From contig CAUJLY010000002.1 in the NCBI GenBank assembly GCA_963281155.1, forward strand, positions 6,758,001-6,822,000: a stretch of 64,000 nt of DNA. Direction: 5' to 3'. A program made the translations under genes and the position numbers. The notes below the pieces were generated by a model. The model did no database searches, had not been told where the DNA came from, and was given only the letters and a program-made list of their open reading frames with translations. This document shows, piece after piece, positions 36,101-47,970 of this stretch (position 1 is the stretch's first letter; the number at the start of each line of letters is the position of its first letter). Source of the stretch: Rhabditophanes sp. KR3021. Lineage: Eukaryota; Nematoda; Chromadorea; Rhabditida; Alloionematidae.

Positions 36101-39100
36101 AATTAAGATATGTCTATTTCAGTGAACTGGTACTGAACCGACGCTAGATGCGCCACAATTTTTGGTCACTTTTGTCTTGCATAGACACGACATTACATTT
36201 GTTTGGTTAACTTACAGTTGCTAGGCAGTAAAGTGGATGATCTTTTGGAGAATATCCGGGAACGTCGACATTCGTTTGAGGGACTAGAGATTCAAAGTAA
36301 GAGGCTAGTTTTTTGGTTGCATTTATGCAGAGGTCGCTAGGTTGTTCGAATTGATGGAGGCATATTGGCAGGACAGCACATACTATCAATGAAATGGAAT
36401 CTCCTGTAGTACTACTGATAACGTAATAGTCTATGATGTCAATGCATTTGATCAACAAAGTAATGGCACATTCGTAACCATTCCCTGAAAGACAACCTCT
36501 AATGACCGAAGGTATGACACCACAATAAGTCCTCCATTCAAGCAACTTAATGGTTTTTTCACATTTCTCCAACACATTCGCCATTTCACTTCCAGCAACC
36601 TCGATAATCTTATCAGTCAACTGAATGGCTAGGACAAATTCGCCCTCCATATTTGACTCCAACAAAGAAGCAGCGACGAGCAAAATTTGACATAAACAAT
36701 TAAACTCTTCCTCGTCAATTACATTTAAGTCAGATTTCAAGTCAGTTGCACTTTTGCTTCTCGTCATTTTGGCGTCACTGCCTGGAGAAGTCACTGATAC
36801 ACGACTACAACTTTTCAAAGATTCCTTTTCGACTAATTCTGCGTATTTAAATTCACTTTCAACCATCATCGAATGTCTGTTGGTTGAGGGCATGGCAAGC
36901 TTCTTGACTGAAACATTAGTGCTTGACACAACGCCTGCTTTTTTGATTAAAGCAGGTGTGTAGCTTATGGAACGGGCATGGCCAGGGATGCTTGGTGAGT
37001 TTAGGAGATTGTCCAGAGCCTGGATATGTCTAGTTGTCAGTGACAAGTAAGGCGAAGTGGAGAGCAGAAAGTTGATGAGACAGGTAACGTAAGAATGGTA
37101 GTCGTCTTGTGGCTCCCCAGCCACATCTACTAACTTGGACACAATCGAGGACACCCATCTTGAGGGAGACTGGCAGAGGGCTGTTGCTAGTTGGAGGCAC
37201 CTTCCGAAGATGTACCTGGTGTTGGTAGAGAATGCGATGGTCATGGCTATTTCAGTCCATTTGACTGCTAAATTCGGTATGGGTACTAGTAGATACTCGA
37301 CCAAATGTCTGACGAAGCACCCCATCTCAGCAACTGACTCGGACTTCCAGTTTCTGAAGGCACTTTCGTCGTTGTTCCAGAAGGACTTGTCTGTCTTGTA
37401 GGATAAAGCATACACTATGGCTAGTAACAACTCTGAATGGGACCTAAATACAGCATTATCGTTGAATAACAAATGTTTATACTCTCCAAATCTCTTGATT
37501 GAAATTGAACTGGACCCTGTCTTATGTTCAGTCCCATCTAACGTTTTTTCGAGCCCTTGACTTTCCATGCTATCATTATGTCCATTCAAATGGTGACTCT
37601 TTTGAAATTGAGCATTAAATATGTCTAAAACTTCATTCCGATGTCCGTTGAATAAGTTTTGAGTCAAAACAGCGGAGCATTTCCCTAAATTTTCCATATA
37701 ATTATGTAAGAGATCGATGATTTAAAATACTTGTTGATTAATGTTAAGAAACCATATTTTATAATATAATGAACAACTATCTTGCCAAACTAAGGAATTT
37801 ATCGGTAAAAGCCGGAAGATGAAGGACCGATTGTGCGACTCAAAAGGCACTGTAAGAGTGTTTCGTTATGCATGGTCAAGATTGGTCCTATGGCAAGAAA
37901 AGAAGGTGTGTTCGGTGAATTATTGGCAGAAGATGTTTTTGTTGAGATGATCTATTCAACTGAAACGTTCACTCGAGATGTTGCCTTGGCTATAGAAGAT
38001 GCTTTACACTATTTTGTTTTGACTGTGTCAATTGGTCAACTCGCCAGGGTGTGGCATTTGTTGCCTCCTTTATCCAGAGACATTAAAGAGAATTAGGAGA
38101 GTATTTATATGGACATTTACTTAAAAATGATCGAGTCTATCAAATGGAGCTAATTTTAGATTGCGACTGTCAACCCAAGATTGCAAAAGGATTAGAATTG
38201 AAATGCAATAGTCGTAAATAAAGTTTCAATGATCACACCAATTTAACATATCATTTAAAGAAAAGAGTATGTGCCAGTTAAGACCTGAGATCGAGGAAAC
38301 TTATGAAGAAGAAAGCTAAGTCGTGGAATGTCATGTTTAAGAAGCATCCAGCAAATGCCAAAAGAATCTCAGGTATTGGTCTGAACAAAATGTAATGCTC
38401 TTTACAGAATACTTCTCAATAATATTTTGTCTGATTTGGTACTTTTGTCTCTTTTTAATAAACGTTTTTGGTAATCATTGACTGTTATTTTACTGTTCTT
38501 TAGCATACCTAAAATTAAAATAAAATTAATATTTGTTAAGGGTAAGATTAATCTTTCCTATATTTTCAGGTTTTGAATGCATTAAACAGATATTTAAAAT
38601 ACATCTCTTTGCATGCCTGCAAACTATCTGCCGACTCGAGTCAATTCCGATGAAAGAAACATGTAATATCAATGGAATTTGATTTGGCCAATCGATTGGT
38701 TGTCCAGGTGAATTGGTTCCTATGACATCAGCCAACAAAAACAACGCCAAATTGCTTCGACTGAATGAGGTGACTGGATGTGAAATGGGTGGAATGAAGG
38801 TATTCAAGTTGCATATGAAACCGCCATATGCAGGCATCAGAATTTGCCTTGGTGCAGATGTGGCAAAAGAATCCTTATCATTAATGAAGCTTTGCTTCTT
38901 TCTAATTTTGACTTCGCTTATTTGGAATGTAAGCCCATCTGAACAATCATCAACTTCATTCTCGACTTTGTCTTCTTCATCTACGTTGCTTTTGGGTAGT
39001 TCTTGTTCACTGACAACATTCCATCTGTAATAAGGGTACGATTCACACCTGATCAAGTCATGTCCGAAGACATCTGTCAAACTTTTTAATTGATTTATGA

Positions 39101-42100
39101 TTAAAGTGATGGCATCGTTTGGAAGTGCTTCCATCAAGAAAGTCGTCACGGTCTTGGAAATTGGGATCATTGTGTCTGGAGCTAATGACATCATAATAAA
39201 TAGGTAGTGTATTATTATTTTGAGATTAGTGGAGTAAGCCTTGGCTAAAGTAGCCCAGATTAAGGAAATTTCGTTTTGATGGTCATTGAACAGAGTTCCC
39301 GTTATGTACGTTAGGTTGATTAGAAGGTATTGAGAGGCCTCCTCTGACCCCCAACCTCTTTTGAATGAAGGTGAGGAGGGTGGTGACATGGAAAAGTCAC
39401 AATTTGGATCTATCAATTCGATGTTTTCGATCCAGGGTAAAATGAAAGTTAGAAGAGATGACCTTTTTGAATGAGTTGCTTTGTCTAGCCTTGAGCAAAC
39501 TTCGGATATAATAACAATTGACCATTGTGAATAGGATTCAGATAATTGTTTCGAAATACCCATCTGTCCGATTGGATATTCTGTTGACTCTGTTTCTAAC
39601 TTGTCAAACGTATCTTCTAAGTTTGAACTTATCCGTGATTGGTCCATTGAAATTGACAGATACGAATCATCCAAAAATTGTTGCCTTAAAATCTGAATCA
39701 AATAAGAGGCGGAATCTTTGACAGTAGCGTCTAAATCTGAAGACAACGTCTGGCAAAGAACCAATAGTTGGAACTTAGTCTCGTCTGATACATTGAAGCT
39801 GAAACATAAGAATCGTTTAAGAATTGGAGTCTCAAAGTTTGGATTAAATGGATATTTTGTAACATGCAATAAATAATTGTCATTTTCCATTGAAGGACAA
39901 ATTTATCTCAGATTAGGGAAAACTTACTGCTGCTCTGAGGAAGAACTAAATTCAGAAGGACATTCTCTTTTTGAAAAAACCTTGACCAAAGCTTTGAAAC
40001 ATCGTCCAGAAGTTAATTCAGACTTATTATAACACATCCTAATACACCAATCGAGCAAAGTCGAAGTTTGGTCATTTAAATGCAACATCGCCGACAAAGT
40101 TTCTTCACAAACACTTTGGACTGTTGAATTTTGTGAAGTAATAATATTCTCTAGCAATGTATACATATGTGTGGGGTCAGTCAAATTCTTGGCAGGTTCA
40201 AAGACTGGTCCGCAACATAGGATAGCACATAGGGCGTGGATTGCTTTTTGCATTACATGTGTTCCTACGTCAGTGTCTTTTCTTCTTTCGTTGGGTAGAA
40301 TTGCTTGGTTTGACCATACTGAGAAGATATGGAAGAAGTTTCTTTTTTTGTCCAGTGGCAGGAAGTTTTTCCTATTGTCTGGGGCTACTTCTTGGATCAT
40401 CATGGCAATTGTTTTTCCGAAATGCAAACGGATTGAGTTTAGGATGCCGGGGTCGCGATCTGTGTCTGTTGTCAGGTTGTAATGAATTGAATCCATGAAA
40501 TCGACTAAAATTGAGTGAATAAAATAATTATTTGAAGTAATGTATTTACCTATTACAGTCGACAACTGCCCAGTTGTTTGATCGATCAAATTGGAATGAG
40601 TAAGCAAGCCACGGAAGATGGCAATTTCGATAATACGAAGAATTTGCAGGCGAAGTAAATCCTTGCGTTTCTTTTTTCTTAGATTACTTTCTATTTTCTT
40701 CTCAATAACATCCCGAAGCATTCCCTTCGAATTTAGCTCATCAAGGAGGGAGTCGAAACAAAGTGGATTAGTCGATCCCAGCCCCAACACCACACTCTCT
40801 CTGATATCAGTCAAATTCTCCCATCTCAACATATTAATAGCAATCTTGTGAAACAAAGCAACACACGTCAAATTGGATATCTTGGTCAATCTTATCGAAG
40901 AATGCAACGACCTCAGCGTATCCAGCTCAACAGAAGCCGACGGCGAAAAAGACCTCGACAAGGGGGTTATAGTGACGTCCGGTGGCTGGGCAAAAGCACA
41001 ACACATAACCAAATACTTTTGCCATAAATGCAAATAATTTTGATGATTCAATTGCTCCCCAGCCAATCCATTCAAAGAAACTTTTGACTTGGAGGTTCGT
41101 AAGAGAGATGTGCGGGCATCGTTTTGTGGGTTAGTCGGATCTACGAAGGGAGTGACGGCGCATAGTCTTGTGTACAAGGTAGGCCAGGCTGTTGCGGTGG
41201 CTGTGGGACATTGAGCGGGGATGAAGCGGTACTCGCAGAAGCCGGACATGGCCGTCGCCCAGGGATCCCATCGGAAGTATTCGTTGCCCCTGTCTGAGTT
41301 GACTAGGCAATTGTCGGGTTCAATAGAGCAGATTTTTTCGCACGCCGAATGGAAGTCTTGGGGCCAGGTTTGTCTTTCGGTCAGGGAGACGTGTTCGATG
41401 TACTTGTTGATTACGTAGGGAGTAGCTTCGTCCAGGACCGACAACACAGGTTTGTCGTGCACGTCTAATGGTAGGAGGAGGAAGATGTTCTTCACTTCTT
41501 TTAGGATTTGGATGGCTATTCTTTTGGTGGACATGTTTAGCTGGCACAGTAATGTTAACGCATACCCTTCGGTCGCGTGGAGGCAGAGGGAGATTTCATT
41601 ATTTAGAATGGGCGAGAGGTGCATTTTGTTTTGATTTGGCATAAAACTGTAATCCGGACCTTTCTTAGGAGACTTTACTTTAATCGCAGGAAGATCTTTT
41701 TGTGCTTGCTGTTGTTTTTCGAGAATTAAAGCACTCTTCCATGTATACAAAAATTGAATCAAGTTTCTAGTAACAGTATCCAGCAGATTGTAAACGCTGT
41801 CAGGAATATGATCAATAGAAAACTTAAGGTAAGCATGAATAACATCTTCCCTCCATTGCGGACATTCCGTAATCAGAGTTTGTAAAGTTTGACTGGATGC
41901 TTCTCTTAATTCACTATCCATGTGAATAGTCATCCTGGAAAGTATTTCCAACAAATCGGTATGAGCCATTCCATCAGGAAGTAAACGAGGAATTGTAGCC
42001 ATAGCAGTTCTGAACAAATCTAATTTGGGCTTGACATCACCTCCTAAATCCTCAAGTTCTTTTCCTTTCATCTGGGGAGACGTCAACATAAAAGGCCTGC

Positions 42101-43850
42101 CAACTTCTTTATCTAATAACCTCAAAATCTGATCAAATGCCTTACGACAAGAGCCAACATAAGCCTCAAGTCCAATCGACTTAGACAATTCCTCCGTCAA
42201 TGGGTGGGTGATATAAGTCTTTTTATTCCGCATTATAGTTCCTGAGGCAACTGGCGGCAAAGATCGTGGCAATGACGGAGGTCCATCTTTAGTTTCGCAT
42301 GAATCTGCGACGACGATAAAACTCCGCAAAGCTATATTCATTCTTTCTGGGTACAACACAGCGGATCTGGAATGCCTGTTGCATCCCATCAATTCCATTA
42401 TAATGTCTTTAAATGCAAAGTCTAATTTCTGTTGTGAAATAAAATGAACAATCTTGACAAAGATATTCAAAGGTGCATTTTTAGGTATTACATTTCGCCC
42501 ACCTCGTGGAAAAAGTGAATTACAAATTTGTTCCAACTTTGGTCCTCGTCGTAGTGTTGTTTTCTCCATTAATCCGAATAACATACACATACAAGAGGCG
42601 ATAAAGTGATTCAAGTGCAATTCGGGAAGCTCTTGCTTCTTTATTTTTAAGATTAGCCAAAGTAATGCTGAGAAATTGAGTCCAATTGGATAGGAAAAAT
42701 TTGGGCTGTGATATGCAGAGTAAACAAGTCAATAAGGGAAAAGCTGCATATTTGTGCTGTTTTTTGTTTACCAAATCATATGTTGGTGTGTATAGTTTGT
42801 CTACAAAAGCAATCACATAGGGAACGTTTACTTCTTTTGTTATTGCTGCTGCCACGGGCACTATTATTTCGACGAGAAGGCCAGCGTATGCATGTTTTAA
42901 TTCTTTTTGCTTCATATCTGTTTCCAGGTAGTCTGAGGCAATGTCATTTAGAAAGGTAAAGCCGGATTCCAAATCATTAACTTGGTTTATCTTGATTCTA
43001 AAGAATTTCATTGATACAATGAGGGCTGTTATTTTCTGGACCAATAAAGGAGTTATTGGGGTCTCTAATTTCAATTCACCAAGTAAAGCTTTAAATCGAG
43101 TTTTGACCAGTTCAAAATGACTGTGTGAAAGAACTCCTATAACTTCAGCAGCGGCCTCGCAAACAGTGTGATTGTTGTTTGAATTAGGACCTAATAAAAT
43201 AGCATCTCTGTATTCAGCTCTTTTAAAAGCAATAGCAGTAATTGCTTCCACCAAAATGTTGCATTCCAAAGGGTAGAAGTGAAGTTGAGGGAGAATTTCT
43301 ATCAATACAATGAAAGAACAGATAAGTGATGGAGAGGAATTTCTTCCCAGTTCGCTGCTTCCAATCAATTGTTTCCATGTCGATTTCTCTTACTTTTGAA
43401 TCATACCACGAGACGAGTGCTTTCAACACTGATGGTAATGCTTTTTCACAAATGCCATTTAATGATCTTAGCATATTATCAAAATAAGCTTCTTCTGTTC
43501 GTTTAAAAGACTTGCTAAGTGATTTTTCCTGAAACATATTTAGTTATCTATAAATAATCAAAATGACTTACCAACGGTTCCTCCTCAACAACCCATTGAA
43601 CTTTTTTGTCAAAATACGAAAACAATTCCAACAACAAAGATTGCCCTATAAATTTGCCCGGATTTTGGGTATAATCTATTACCATCGACGGTATTATCTT
43701 CACCGCTCCCCAAGGAAGTTCGGCTGCTATAACGCTGCAACACCAAAATATTTATTTTTATCAATGTCAAACATACGGGTCTCCAGTACATGTCTTGGTG
43801 ACATCACTTTTCCTGCGGAAAATGTCAGATGTTAGGGGACGAGTTGGCAT
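30196..43850 (-). CDS. sax-2: Furry homolog, cell-morphogenesis scaffold
   Basis: Furry proteins are very large HEAT/ARM scaffolds that work with NDR kinases (SAX-1 in C. elegans) in neurite and cell-shape control. I read 14 exons: 43850-43777, 43734-43572, 43528-40550, 40504-39928, 39798-38558, 37684-36216, 35954-35703, 35658-35629, 35254-35165, 34546-32951, 32909-32805, 32475-32368, 31952-31741 and 30496-30196. Together they predict about 3,064 residues, the usual size. Family landmarks include LESLYRLLYVYVIRI, NAPLNIFVKIVHFI, HVSFIGIDSSRQ and CFNWLSTMRPRSISNFDL in the acidic C-terminal third. Exon 8 is a 30-nt microexon. Exon 3 needs two one-base corrections, near 43370 and 42540. Intron 5 appears to have GA-AG ends. 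Intron 3 (40549-40505) is 45 nt and stop-free, so its retention would keep the frame. Confidence 0.93.
37769..38400 (+). pseudogene. Decayed coding remnant nested in sax-2 intron 5
   Basis: Inside the 873-nt intron, on the opposite strand to sax-2, three adjoining open segments read as one damaged protein. An ATG at 37769 gives MNNYLAKLRNLSVKAGR. A one-base shift leads to 37810-38096, containing GPMARKEGVFGELLAEDVF, TETFTRDVALAIEDALHYF and QLARVWHLLPPLSRDIK. A second shift leads to 38087-38222, containing RELGEYLYGHLLKNDRVYQ and a CDC-to-CNSRK tail. Two more open stretches, broken by stops at 38220 and 38282, follow to 38400 in the same frame; the second is lysine-rich. No introns are needed, which would suit a retrocopy or the relic of a mobile-element gene. 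I do not recognise the protein. Confidence 0.5.
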
Positions 43851-44531
43851 CAGTTTAAAAAATGATTGTTGTCCTTTTGTCAAATTAATTAAAAAATTAG
43901 ACTTTAACACAAATAAGTTTAAAAGTTAGAATCTAAAAAAGAATTAGGGTAATGGATGTACGTAATAGATGTGAATAGTAATTTTTTATTTGTACAAATA
44001 ACATCAACCTCATTAGTGAGATACGTCATTTTAATAAAAAATAAGTATATTAAAGAAGGTATCAAGCGGAAGTGGTTCTTCTTCTGTCACTTTTATCACA
44101 ATCGTTTGGTAGTGATCGTCGATAAAACACAAATGTGCACCAAGTCTCTCTCTAACAAAAACCAACAAAATAAACATTTCGCCAAACGGTTAACTTTTGC
44201 GGAAAATTTGGTAGGGCGTTGTAGGGAGAGATGGACATCTAAAAGTATCTGGTTCGAGAAATGGACTTGCTTGTGTGTGATTAATTTGGAGTACATGACA
44301 ATCATTGTTACTGATAATTGGTGCTGTACCTTTTTATAATTGCATTTTGTGAGTATAAATATTACATTTATTTATTTACAGTCTTTCCCCTTCCATTCGC
44401 ATAAATTTAACTTGAGGGATTCCTCAACATTTATTTTAATAACAAAAACTGATAGGCGTGAAGAATTATGATGAATATGAATGTGAGGCTTGGTAATATT
44501 TTTACCATTCTTATTTTTATCCAGTTTGCGG
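43851..44531. other. Shared upstream region of sax-2 and the neuropeptide gene
   Basis: The two genes diverge from here. A TATAAA at about 44355 and a TTTATTTACAG at 44371-44381 could belong to the plus-strand gene. A 127-codon plus-strand frame at 43956-44339 has no family features and is probably chance. Confidence 0.45.
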
Positions 44532-44798
44532 ATGTTTCTCCTTCAAGGATTCCTATTTTTATTCTTCTTTATTGGCTTAGCTAATGCTGAGCCATCTATT
44601 AAAACAAATTTTCTCAATCCAAATACTTATCACTTGCTTAACAGAGTGAATCAACAACGGCTTCGAGGGAATGAAAATGAAATATTTACTAGATTCGGCA
44701 AACGATCTTCTCCTACTACCTTTCAAAGGAAAAACTCCAAATGTATTTACTCGTACATTCTTCACCGGGGCTTTTGTTTCCCTAAAAAGACTCAATGA
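44532..44798 (+). CDS. Neuropeptide precursor, luqin/RYamide-like features
   Basis: The 88-residue product begins with a clear signal peptide (residues 1-19, hydrophobic core FLFLFFFIGLANA). Residues 20-55 would form one 36-residue peptide, or shorter forms after processing at RLR. It ends ...NEIFTRF followed by G-K-R, the standard amidation and dibasic cleavage site, so an RF-amide is expected. The C-terminal remainder contains exactly two cysteines, C71 and C82, separated by ten residues. A C-x10-C pair downstream of the amidated peptide is a hallmark of luqin/RYamide precursors, including nematode LURY-1. Against this, typical luqin peptides directly follow the signal peptide and are shorter. 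A 36-residue RF-amide also recalls NPF. The start lies just after a TTTTTATCCAG acceptor. The gene has a single exon. Confidence 0.75.
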   Translation: MFLLQGFLFLFFFIGLANAEPSIKTNFLNPNTYHLLNRVNQQRLRGNENEIFTRFGKRSSPTTFQRKNSKCIYSYILHRGFCFPKKTQ

Positions 44799-46042
44799 AA
44801 CTCTTGAAACAAGGATATCTTCAACTAATTTAGTAAACAATTTTTAAGGAGAATTAATTTACACATCGGGAACAACCAATTATTGTGAATTAAAATGACT
44901 TTATTAATTAACTTGCAAACGGTTGTACAATAAATGATATAAAAGAGTTCGTTTGTTGTTATAATAAACGATTAAAAAGAGTGTATGTAATTTTTGTTGC
45001 AAGTTCATAAATAATTGATATATGTTGTTGGATACAAAATTGAGCAAGATGAAAATGTAGTTTTAAATGTTTAATAGCTTTTCTGAATTATACTTTAGGG
45101 TTAGTGTAAAAGGTGTTACATTTCATAGTTTCATCTTTTAACACTTTTCTTATGCTAAGTCTCAACTACGCATTTTCTAATATATTTACATTTACAAACT
45201 CATTATTGCTAAAATAAACCCACGTCTTTAAATAAATGTATTGCCATAACAAATATCATTTTCCATCGGAATCACATAAAATAATCTCATTAATGTTGGG
45301 TTTCAAAAATTAATATTACTTACATACTCATTATTCTGATTATCTATTTTTTGTGAGCCATTCTCTAAAGATTTTATGATTAACAGTGCAAGGTTCCTTA
45401 ATACTTGTGCGATAAGAATATTGTCAAGCGAAAGTAGCTATTATAGTTGGAAATACGGATTTTCAGTTTTTAATTAATTCTTCTTTATTTTCTTTACATG
45501 GAATTAAAGGTCGGAGAACTGAAAGGGATTTGAAGAAGTAATTATTATATTGCATAATCTCACACATATCATACACCTTTTACTGCTCTACATTTTTGTA
45601 ACTCTGGGATGCCACCCAACTCCATTCTCCATCTATTTGAAAACAAAATTTATCAAAACTTTTACTTTTAAAATCGTCGTGATATCAGAGACCATTGCTT
45701 TGATTGTGAAGTTTAGTCTTTTCCTAAGCATTGCATTTTGAGTATAAAAGCAAGACTAGCGGACCAGGATGATACAAAAACATCTTTCATGATGGATTAA
45801 ATTACCTTTATTAATTTACAAACTGCTGTTAAGATAAAAAATAAGAAAATACGTTTTGTGTGGTTGATGACGAGTGAATGATTTAAAAAAAATGAAACTC
45901 CCGAAGTTTCCCTTTATTTGATACCTCTTGTCGAGAAAATAATAGTTACCAGAGATTAATTGAGAGAGAGTAAATAATGATGAAAAGAACTTTTTTGTTG
46001 GTGTGTTCTTTTTGTTAATTTAATTAAGTTAAATAAGGAGAG
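44799..46042. other. Intergenic, no gene seen
   Basis: 3' region of the neuropeptide gene and 3' side of the phosphatase gene. A stretch at 45725-45860 resembles two separate pieces of the neuropeptide locus (around 44340 and 44890). Open frames here are short and hydrophobic. Confidence 0.4.
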
Positions 46043-47970
46043 TTATTGTTTGAGATTGGAAACAAAGTGAGATAAGGCGTCCCAGATACCTCGTTTTTTG
46101 GGTGGCGGTTGATCTTCAGAGTCGAGGGGCGTTTCTTCGTTTGAGGAGTTATCATCTGAGCCGTTGTTTGATTCGTACCGTCTTTTACCAAGTCTTTTTT
46201 TGGATGTGTCGGATGAAGTTTCACTGGGTTTAGGAGTTTTGATTTCGGTTGGGATGTGAATGATTGGGACCGGAAGAATTAATTCGGGAGGTTTGGAACT
46301 AAAGATATTTTCGTAACTTCTGCTGAAGACACTACCAATTGTTACTGTTTCTTTTGCGGCTTGGCTTTGAGAGTTAAGGGCAGTGAGACTTGCTGTTTGT
46401 CGTAACTCAGACTTCCTATCTTTGCCTTGCTTGTCATCACTGCGGAGTCTGCCAAAAGTCGACATAATTGAATGTAAAAGACCTTTCTTTTCGTTTTCCT
46501 TTCCTTTCTTAGGCGATTTGGGTATCTTTTTAGTTTTGCGAAACCCATGAAATTGAATATGTCCTATTTTAGGTGGTTTCTTTACAATCATAGGTTCTTT
46601 TTTTTCATTTTTCTTGATGTCTAATAAAGCCGGACGAAATGGGACCATATAAGAATCGTCGCTCATCATACCATCATAATCTTCACTAACAACAAAGCCT
46701 GGCCCAATAAGTGTAGAAACTGCCTCATAATCATGGTCCGTCTTCCCAAAATACCCAACGTCAATGGCCTCAGTCCTTTCTCTATCTTGCCCTCTTGCCT
46801 TAATAACAATACAATCAGAGGGATAAATAGTCAGTTCATCATCCAAGCTGAATGACTCAGACATTCTACTTTCCTCTACCGTCGGTCCTTCGTTCTCTAA
46901 ACAAACATTTTCATCCAACATAATAGCAATTGCTGTAATATTATCTGATCTAATTGACCCCCATTCGATAATCGTCTGATTGACCACAACTCTAGCGTAA
47001 TTTGTGTAATCCGGGCATTTTGGACCGTATAATTTTTTATTCTGATAACTGAACGCTTCCACGAGATCAGAAAGTTTGCGTTCATTGATGACGTTGGTGA
47101 CTCCATCACTACACAGGATAAAGCCACGATGCAGAGCTGAGATTGGTAGTCTAAAGACATCTGGCTCTGGTGAAACAACATATTGATGAGTAATTGGATT
47201 GTAACTCCAAAAATCACCTAAACTTCTAGCTATAGCTAAGAAGGGAATATCAGTCATCCTGTCTGGACGGGAAGTATTCAAAACAGGCGACAAAGTTCTC
47301 TGCCAAACAACTCGAGGACAGTTTCCTTTGGTGACAACATTACCACCAGCTTTCATAATCCTCTCTCTTTCTACTTGATCTTCTGGTTTGTGGTCTTTCG
47401 TAATCTGCACTGTCTTTAAACTCGAATTGGTGCGTTCTTTGATCGAATAGATAGCTGAATCACCTACATGCCCTACGAAAACCTTTGAATTTCTTATAAA
47501 CATTACAGTTGCTGTGGTGCCAGCTGTTCCATTGTAGCCGAGTGAATGTTTTTTCCAATTATGACTGTCTATGAGCATTTCATTGTGAGTTTTTAGGTAA
47601 CCGTCTTTGATACCTTGTAAAAAGTCATTATCGTTTTCACTTAAAAAGCCTGGCTGTGTTTTGATGTTTTGCAGGAGATATTTCCTCGTATAAATGGAAG
47701 CTTCATCCCCCCCGTGCCCATCGAAAACTCCCGCGAAAATGTACTCCAGAGTCCCGTCGTTTGCTCTCATGATATCTAATTGACATCGATCCTCCATATA
47801 CTTCCTACCGCCCTTAAAACTATGATTAAATATTGTAAATGATTTAAATTTACCTGAATAGCACAAGCCGTAACATGAAAATTCCGCAAAACGGCCTGCC
47901 CTTCTTCTTCATCCTCTCCAAAAGACACCATAGATTGGGTTTGAGCGTCATCTTTTAATGTTCCACTCAT
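46043..47970 (-). CDS. PPM1D: PP2C-family protein phosphatase of the PPM1D/Wip1 type
   Basis: Metal-dependent serine/threonine phosphatase; vertebrate PPM1D switches off p53, p38 and DNA-damage signalling in the nucleus. Two exons, 47970-47854 and 47812-46043, with a 41-nt intron, give 628 residues (human about 605). The junction yields AIQGGRKYMEDR, which matches the Wip1 entry to the fold. Metal-binding and catalytic motifs follow: DGHGG at 70-74, GTTATV, VGHVGDSA, ITKDHKPED, LAIARSLGDFWSYN, VVSPEPDV, CSDGVTNVI and SDNITAIAI. The WSYN/VVSPEPD stretch favours PPM1D over other PP2Cs. The last 250 residues are basic, Ser-rich and poorly conserved, with KKRLGKRR and PPPKKRG as possible nuclear signals. 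A TTTGTTATAG acceptor lies just before the ATG. Confidence 0.9.

Noticed and set aside
43956..44339. 127-codon open frame between sax-2 and the neuropeptide gene
   Set aside because: No signal peptide or domain, and an equally open frame exists on the opposite strand; it lies in a shared promoter region.
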